A stretch of DNA of 35,052 nt from Desulfotomaculum sp. (GTDB taxonomy: Bacteria > Bacillota > Desulfotomaculia > Desulfotomaculales > Desulfallaceae), in assembly GCA_016841675.1 (NCBI GenBank), contig JAENYQ010000032.1, positions 1 to 35,052 on the forward strand, given 5' to 3'. A model generated the notes under the pieces. The model saw only the letters and a program-made list of their open reading frames with translations, did no database searches and was not told the origin of the DNA. Of the stretch, positions 30,934-35,052 are shown piece after piece (the first letter of the stretch is position 1; every line of letters begins with the position of its first letter). Both the position numbers and the translations under genes were made by a program.

Positions 30934-31048
30934 ATTAAAACCTCCTTCTAATCACGCATTAAGCAAATTTCACCCCTACAACATCTTATGTGCGCGCGGC
31001 AAAAATTGTTACATTATGGTAGAAGGTGTTTTTTAAGGGAGTGTCCAT

Positions 31049-31639
31049 ATGGAAAACGAGCGTGAAAGGATTGAACAGACCCTTTTTCGTCTGCTGGACT
31101 ACCGGGCCGAGCAGGATGTTGACAATGATTCGTTGTTGATTATGCTTAGTCTGTTGAATCTAATGGGTCTGGTTAACGCCCTTAACCGGGGCGGAACCGG
31201 TGCATCGTCCGCAGGCAACAGCAATTTACAGTCACTGTTACCGCTGCTGGCTATAGCAGCCGCCGGCATGGGCGGTGGGCCCGGTGGTAACCCGGGGGGG
31301 CAGATTAATCCGGCCGCGTTGCTCGGCCTGCTGGGTGGAATGCAAGGCGGGGGTGGTCAAAATGACCTAGCCGGTATCCTAAGTCTTCTAGGCCCACTTA
31401 TGGGTATGGGCACTCAGGGTCAGGCGGCGCCGGGCCGGCCGCCCGGAGAAGGTGAAAATAGCAGGCCGGCACCCAAGCCTGTACAAAGGGAGATCAATCT
31501 GGACCGGAAAAACAAACCTGCTGATTTGAAAAGTCCCAAAGCAAAAAAGAATGAAGATGAGGTTAAGGATAAAAACGATCGGCAGGAACCCATCCCTAGT
31601 GATGGCGGAGTATTGGAATGGAAATTCGGGGGAGGATAA
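31049..31639 (+). CDS. DND-NLMG domain protein with Gly-rich middle
   Basis: A 196-aa protein sharing its N-terminal 45 residues with the product at 30136: LFRLLDYRAEQDVDNDSLLI then LLNLMGLVNAL. The middle (about 55-140) is Gly/Leu/Met-rich with runs such as GMGGGPGGNPGGQ and LLGLLGGMQGGGG. The C-terminal part is charged (Lys/Asp/Glu) and ends VLEWKFGGG. AAGGGAG precedes the ATG. Gly-rich sequence and cluster position suggest a spore-envelope structural protein; family not recognised. Confidence 0.72.
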   Translation: MENERERIEQTLFRLLDYRAEQDVDNDSLLIMLSLLNLMGLVNALNRGGTGASSAGNSNLQSLLPLLAIAAAGMGGGPGGNPGGQINPAALLGLLGGMQGGGGQNDLAGILSLLGPLMGMGTQGQAAPGRPPGEGENSRPAPKPVQREINLDRKNKPADLKSPKAKKNEDEVKDKNDRQEPIPSDGGVLEWKFGGG

Positions 31640-31664
31640 CAAAAAAAACCCCGGAGGTGCATGT

Positions 31665-31895
31665 ATGAACGGTGGAGACAACCGGGCCCGGGAGACTATC
31701 CGGGTGGGCGGTTTAAGAGGCAATGAAGGCGGGAAGGAAATTGAACACAATTTAATCCAGGTGGACGGGGTCGGGGAAGTGGTTGTTTCTCTTGAGCAAA
31801 GAACGGTTACCGTTGATTATGACCCGGCAGTAATTAGTGGGGAGTACATCCGGCGCACCTTGGATTCACTGGGGTATTCCCCGTACACACATTAG
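31665..31895 (+). CDS. HMA-fold small protein lacking the CxxC motif
   Basis: A 76-aa product whose second half matches the heavy-metal-associated (CopZ-like) fold: NLIQVDGVGEVVVSLEQRTVTVDYDP then IRRTLDSLGYSPY. The usual metal loop (GMxCxxC) is replaced by GGLRGNEGGKEIE, so no cysteines remain. It may bind a protein or another ligand rather than copper. CCGGAGGTG sits 6 nt before ATG 31665; it follows the DND-NLMG gene by 25 nt. Confidence 0.75.
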   Translation: MNGGDNRARETIRVGGLRGNEGGKEIEHNLIQVDGVGEVVVSLEQRTVTVDYDPAVISGEYIRRTLDSLGYSPYTH

Positions 31896-31924
31896 AGTAA
31901 CATCCAACATCTAAGCTCCGCTTG

Positions 31925-31951
31925 GGCCCCCGGTGGGGCCGTTTATTTTTT
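31925..31951 (+). terminator. Rho-independent terminator closing the spore-type cluster
   Basis: GGCCCC (31925-31930), loop CGGT, GGGGCC (31935-31940), then GTTTATTTTTT. Confidence 0.75.
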
Positions 31952-32046
31952 GGTGGACTGCAAATAATAAGAGCACCGGTTTCCGTTTTAAAATGTGGGG
32001 CCGGAATTGTTTTGAACACTAAGAGTGCCGCACTGGGAGGAGTTAA

Positions 32047-32499
32047 ATGAGCGTAAAAATGCTGGCCCTTTTTATAGCTGCCTTGGCCGGGGTGACCATG
32101 GCTTTGCAGGGGTCACTGAACACAGCTTTAGGAAAAGTAATTGGCCTCTTGGAAACCACCTTTGTAGTCCACCTGGTGGGGTTGCTGCTGGCTGGAATGT
32201 TGCTATTCGTGCTTCGCCTGGGCAGCGGGGACTGGCATCGTTACCCGGACGTGCCCTGGTATTTTTACCTGGGCGGCATATTGGGCGTGGCCATAATTTA
32301 CGGGGTGGTTAGGAGCATGGCCAGCGTTGGGGTGGCGGCGGCCACCACTGCCATCATAGTAGGTCAGTTATTAACAGCAGCGATGGTGGACCACCTGGGT
32401 CTTTTCGGTTTGGAACGCATCCCGTTCAGCTGGCATCGGGTAGCTGGTGCGGCTTTAATGTCCAGCGGAGCTTGGCTGCTGTTAAAAAAACAGTTTTAG
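32047..32499 (+). CDS. DMT-family small transporter (DUF606/YdcZ-like)
   Basis: A 150-aa membrane protein with about five hydrophobic helices (roughly 5-25, 35-57, 70-90, 95-115 and 128-147), matching the half-size DUF606 group of the drug/metabolite transporter superfamily: LAGVTMALQGSLNTALGK, FYLGGILGVAIIYGVV and TTAIIVGQLLTAAMVDH. Such half-size proteins usually act as dimers; substrate unknown. GGGAGGAG precedes the ATG. Its end overlaps the convergent ZIP gene by 18 nt. Confidence 0.88.
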   Translation: MSVKMLALFIAALAGVTMALQGSLNTALGKVIGLLETTFVVHLVGLLLAGMLLFVLRLGSGDWHRYPDVPWYFYLGGILGVAIIYGVVRSMASVGVAAATTAIIVGQLLTAAMVDHLGLFGLERIPFSWHRVAGAALMSSGAWLLLKKQF

Positions 32500-33201
32500 A
32501 CCAAGCATCATTAAAAAACCCGCCATCATGCCCAGTACAGCGGGAACGCGATGGCTGTTCAGCGACACGGGGGCCAGTTTTCCCGTGACGATGTAAATCA
32601 TTGCGCCGGCGGCTAAGGCCAGGAGCAGCGCGTTGAATTCCGGCGAGGCGTGCAGAATGAACAAGCCGAGCAGGGTGCCCAGCGGAGTCACCAGGCTGAC
32701 CAGAGCGTTAACAGCCACCACCCTGGTGCCGCTCATGCCACCCGCCCGCAGTGGTGCGGCGGTAGCCATACCCTCGGGTATATTATGTAGACCGATGGCC
32801 AGGGCCAATGCCGGGCCTAGTACGGGCGAGGCCGAATAACCGGCGGCAATGGCAATTCCTTCGGGCAAGTCGTGCAGCGCAATTCCCAGGGCGATCAGGT
32901 AGCCCATGCGCAGGTAGAGTTGGTGGGTGTTGCCGCCAGGTATGATCAGGGGCAAAGCTAGATCCATTAATTTGACCACCAAAAATCCGCCGGCAAAACC
33001 GGCCAGGCAGGTGACCGGGCCGCCGTGGTTCAGTGATGCCGGCAGCAGGTCCATAATTACCACGGCAACCATGATACCAGAAGCAAATCCCAGCAGCAGC
33101 GAAAGAGTGCGGCCGTTCATGTGACCGAAAAAAACCACCACTGCGGCACCAAGACAGGTGCCCAACCCGGCGATCAGGGCCTGCAATAATATTCCAATCA
33201 A
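32482..33201 (-). CDS. ZIP-family metal transporter
   Basis: A 239-aa membrane protein with about eight helices and the two ZIP metal-site motifs HDLPEGIAIA and HNIPEGMATA in helices IV and V. ZIP proteins usually import zinc or other divalent metals into the cytoplasm. Start is TTG 33201, with GGAGGT about 8 nt upstream. It lies 19 nt downstream of the L,D-transpeptidase gene on the same strand and may be cotranscribed. Confidence 0.92.
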   Translation of the reverse strand: MIGILLQALIAGLGTCLGAAVVVFFGHMNGRTLSLLLGFASGIMVAVVIMDLLPASLNHGGPVTCLAGFAGGFLVVKLMDLALPLIIPGGNTHQLYLRMGYLIALGIALHDLPEGIAIAAGYSASPVLGPALALAIGLHNIPEGMATAAPLRAGGMSGTRVVAVNALVSLVTPLGTLLGLFILHASPEFNALLLALAAGAMIYIVTGKLAPVSLNSHRVPAVLGMMAGFLMMLGLKLFF

Positions 33202-33220
33202 ACTACCGACCTCCGAACAT

Positions 33221-33790
33221 TTAGGGTATCACCAACTTCTGACCCGGGTTTAGGCGATTGGGATCGGCCAAATTGTTGGCGGCGATCAGTGCATCCAGCG
33301 ATACATTAAACTTACGGGATATGTTCCAAAGGTTGTCGCCGGGCTTAACAATATAAGTTTTCCCTCCGTTTAACGGCGGCCCCGGCGAAGTGCTGGTTGA
33401 ACCGGGGTTTGCGTTTTGAACAGCTCGGTTATATATGTGCACCGGTGTACCAACGGAGACTTGCCCAAACAGCTCCTCTACGTTTTGGTTAAACATGCGG
33501 ATGCAGCCCAGGGATGCAGCTGTCCCAATTGAAGCAGGGTTGCTGGTGCCGTGAATACCGTAATTCCCGCCGGGTATGGAAAGACCCATCCACCGAGTGC
33601 CTAGAATGCTGCCGGGGTGCAAGATTTTGTTAATAACCTTAAATTTTCCGGGTGGTGTGGGGGTGGACGGTTTGCCTACCGCCACGGGGTATTCCTTGAT
33701 CAGGCGCTCACCTTCGTAATGATGCAGTTTGCGTGAGACTGTGTTAATTTCCAGGCGTCTGCCTGTGACACCGTAGTTCTTCGAGGTCAT
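33221..33790 (-). CDS. L,D-transpeptidase (YkuD domain) with C-terminal LysM
   Basis: Probable peptidoglycan cross-linking enzyme. The 189-aa product has a YkuD catalytic motif with H80 (GIHGTSNP) and C96 (SLGCIRM), then a Pro/Ser linker and a LysM at about 145-189 (YIVKPGDNLWNISRKFNVS). No signal peptide is seen, unlike most YkuD enzymes; a spore-coat or mother-cell location, as for Bacillus YkuD, would fit. AAGGAG precedes the ATG at 33790. Confidence 0.92.
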   Translation of the reverse strand: MTSKNYGVTGRRLEINTVSRKLHHYEGERLIKEYPVAVGKPSTPTPPGKFKVINKILHPGSILGTRWMGLSIPGGNYGIHGTSNPASIGTAASLGCIRMFNQNVEELFGQVSVGTPVHIYNRAVQNANPGSTSTSPGPPLNGGKTYIVKPGDNLWNISRKFNVSLDALIAANNLADPNRLNPGQKLVIP

Positions 33791-33976
33791 CGCTTCACTC
33801 CTTTCACTAGCTAAATATATGTATAAGTACGGCCAAAAATGTAATTCGTTGCGGTGGAAAGAATTAAGCGTACTTGTTTGCCTGGGACATGTTGTATATA
33901 CTAATGGCGTCGATGTATTTATTTTAATGACTTCTGACTACTGATTCCTGACTAGTTACAAAGGTGGATTTTTTAT

Positions 33977-34819
33977 ATGTTGGTAAAAGCCCATGCCAAA
34001 ATCAACCTGTTACTGGATGTAGTAGGTATTAGGCCGGACGGGTACCACGAGCTAAAAACGGTGATGCAGACCCTGTCATTAAGCGACGATGTGCTACTGG
34101 AAACGGCCCCGATTATAGATCTGGCGGTTGATGGGGCTAACTTGACCGCCGGACCGGAAAATTTGGCCTACCGGGCAGCTGATTTACTCAAGCAACGAAC
34201 CGGATACCGGGGCGGTGCGGCTGTAAGGCTAATCAAGAAAATACCGTTGGCGGCAGGATTGGCCGGTGGGTCAGCTGACGCTGCTGCGGTATTGCGAGGT
34301 CTCAATAAAATGTGGAATCTGGGCCTTAGGATGGATGATTTGTTCCATTTGGGCGCGGAATTAGGTTCAGATGTTCCGTTTTGCCTGTGGGGCGGTATAG
34401 CTATGTGCCAGGGACGAGGTGAAATGGTCACCCCGTTACCGGCACTCCCTTCTGCCGGGGTGCTGTTGGTTAAGCCATGTTTTGGTGTGAGCACTGCGGA
34501 TGTTTACCGACGTTACGATACATTGGCCAAACCCGGTCACCCGGATATCAGCAAGATGCTAACAGCGGTAAAAAATGCTGATATGTCCGGTGTGGCGAAA
34601 AACCTGGGCAATTCTCTGGAGGACGTCACATTGGCTCTGCATCCGGAAATAGGGCTGATTAAAGAAGAAATTGCCGCCACCGGTGCCACCGGGGTGCTTA
34701 TGAGCGGCAGCGGTCCTACTGTATTTGGTTTATACGCAGACCCGCCGTCGGCTGTACGAGCGTCCGGGATGATTAAAAGAGAAAACCGTTGGGTGCAGGC
34801 CTCCGCTTTCTATTTTTGA
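33977..34819 (+). CDS. ispE: 4-diphosphocytidyl-2-C-methyl-D-erythritol kinase
   Basis: GHMP kinase of the non-mevalonate isoprenoid pathway. The 280-aa protein has AHAKINLLLDV near the start, the GHMP motif PLAAGLAGGSADAAA (90-104), SDVPFCLWGG and the C-terminal VLMSGSGPTVFG. AAAGGTGG at 33960-33967 precedes the ATG. In Bacillus, ispE follows yabG, veg and sspF; here the spore-type cluster takes the place of veg and sspF. Confidence 0.96.
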   Translation: MLVKAHAKINLLLDVVGIRPDGYHELKTVMQTLSLSDDVLLETAPIIDLAVDGANLTAGPENLAYRAADLLKQRTGYRGGAAVRLIKKIPLAAGLAGGSADAAAVLRGLNKMWNLGLRMDDLFHLGAELGSDVPFCLWGGIAMCQGRGEMVTPLPALPSAGVLLVKPCFGVSTADVYRRYDTLAKPGHPDISKMLTAVKNADMSGVAKNLGNSLEDVTLALHPEIGLIKEEIAATGATGVLMSGSGPTVFGLYADPPSAVRASGMIKRENRWVQASAFYF

Positions 34820-34880
34820 AAATAGACTTTAAGCCTGTCATCCTCAGCGTTAGCAGTTTCTCCTTAAAAATTCTTGGTTA

Positions 34881-34911
34881 GGGGTTTGGTGTTCCGATAA
34901 CACCAAACCCC
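34881..34911. repeat. Perfect 13-bp hairpin of the GGTTTGGTGTT family
   Basis: GGGGTTTGGTGTT (34881-34893), 5-nt loop, AACACCAAACCCC (34899-34911), followed by TTCAGGGGGAATTA, which matches the border of the element at 3557-3663. A degraded arm of the 3052-3113 palindrome lies just before it (about 34836-34861). No gene is seen from 34820 to the window end. Confidence 0.8.
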
Positions 34912-35052
34912 TCCGAAAGCTTCAGGGGGAATTAGCCAAGGGTGGTCGAAGTTAAAGATTAAAATATTGGCAAGCACACAAATAATGGAACTTTGCGGCA
35001 GAGCTGAAGCATGAATTTACAATATAGCTATAGCAAGGGATATAAGGATCTT

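Noticed and set aside
30824-31036. Plus-strand reading frame of 70 codons
   Set aside because: It runs antisense to the start of the minus-strand gene, which has the much better ribosome site, and shows no family features.
1-35052. Insertion sequence, prophage or toxin-antitoxin system
   Set aside because: No transposase, integrase, phage structural or toxin-like gene was found among the coding regions; only non-autonomous repeats are present.

Overview
The window looks like a chromosomal segment of an anaerobic, spore-forming Firmicute, most like the Desulfotomaculum/Pelotomaculum group (Peptococcaceae). Evidence: a Bacillus-like replication-origin-proximal gene order (dnaX, ybaB/yaaK, recR, bofA, gin/csfB, an Orn/Lys/Arg decarboxylase in the yaaO position, tmk, holB, ricT/yaaT, yabA, rsmI, abrB, metG, tatD, yabE-like, rsmA, yabG, ispE); many sporulation genes; a ferredoxin-dependent 2-oxoacid oxidoreductase, which points to anaerobic metabolism; and frequent GTG/TTG starts behind strong AGGAGG-type ribosome sites. 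The genus is an inference.

Layout. 1-3539: dnaX-ybaB-recR and bofA, separated by palindromic repeats. 3540-7423: a P-loop ATPase gene and a four-gene 2-oxoacid:ferredoxin oxidoreductase operon (alpha, beta, gamma, ferredoxin delta). 7424-9994: gin, a small antisense HTH gene and a PLP decarboxylase that carries two in-frame copies of a palindromic repeat. 10022-13800: tmk, holB, ricT, yabA, rsmI. 13832-16986: abrB-like gene (minus), a Met T-box leader, metG, tatD. 17097-19819: cobO and prkA. 20243-22849: a YabE-like G5/3D cell-wall protein, rsmA and a YkuK-like gene. 22925-23737: a glycosyltransferase on the minus strand. 24033-31895: an apparent spore-envelope cluster with yabG, a trypsin-like protease, an unknown gene starting on a parS-like palindrome, a three-SPOCS-domain LysM protein (SipL type), a SPOCS plus beta-rich domain protein, a second YbaB paralog, two small proteins sharing an unrecognised 'DND...NLMG' domain, a low-complexity membrane protein and an HMA-fold protein without metal cysteines. 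32047-34819: two small transporters, a LysM L,D-transpeptidase and ispE.

How the genes relate. DnaX (tau) and HolB (delta') are clamp-loader subunits. YabA, in Bacillus, restrains DnaA at the clamp. RecR, YbaB, Tmk, RsmI, RsmA, MetRS and TatD are housekeeping. BofA, Gin, RicT, AbrB, PrkA, YabG and the SPOCS proteins belong to sporulation control and spore-envelope assembly.

Repeats. At least four families of palindromic or MITE-like repeats fill the gaps. The most striking is a 39-bp (13-codon) unit that forms tandem dimers in the same reading frame at two places in the decarboxylase gene. No rRNA, tRNA, CRISPR array, complete insertion sequence or prophage was seen. All functional calls come from reading the sequence; no database search was run.
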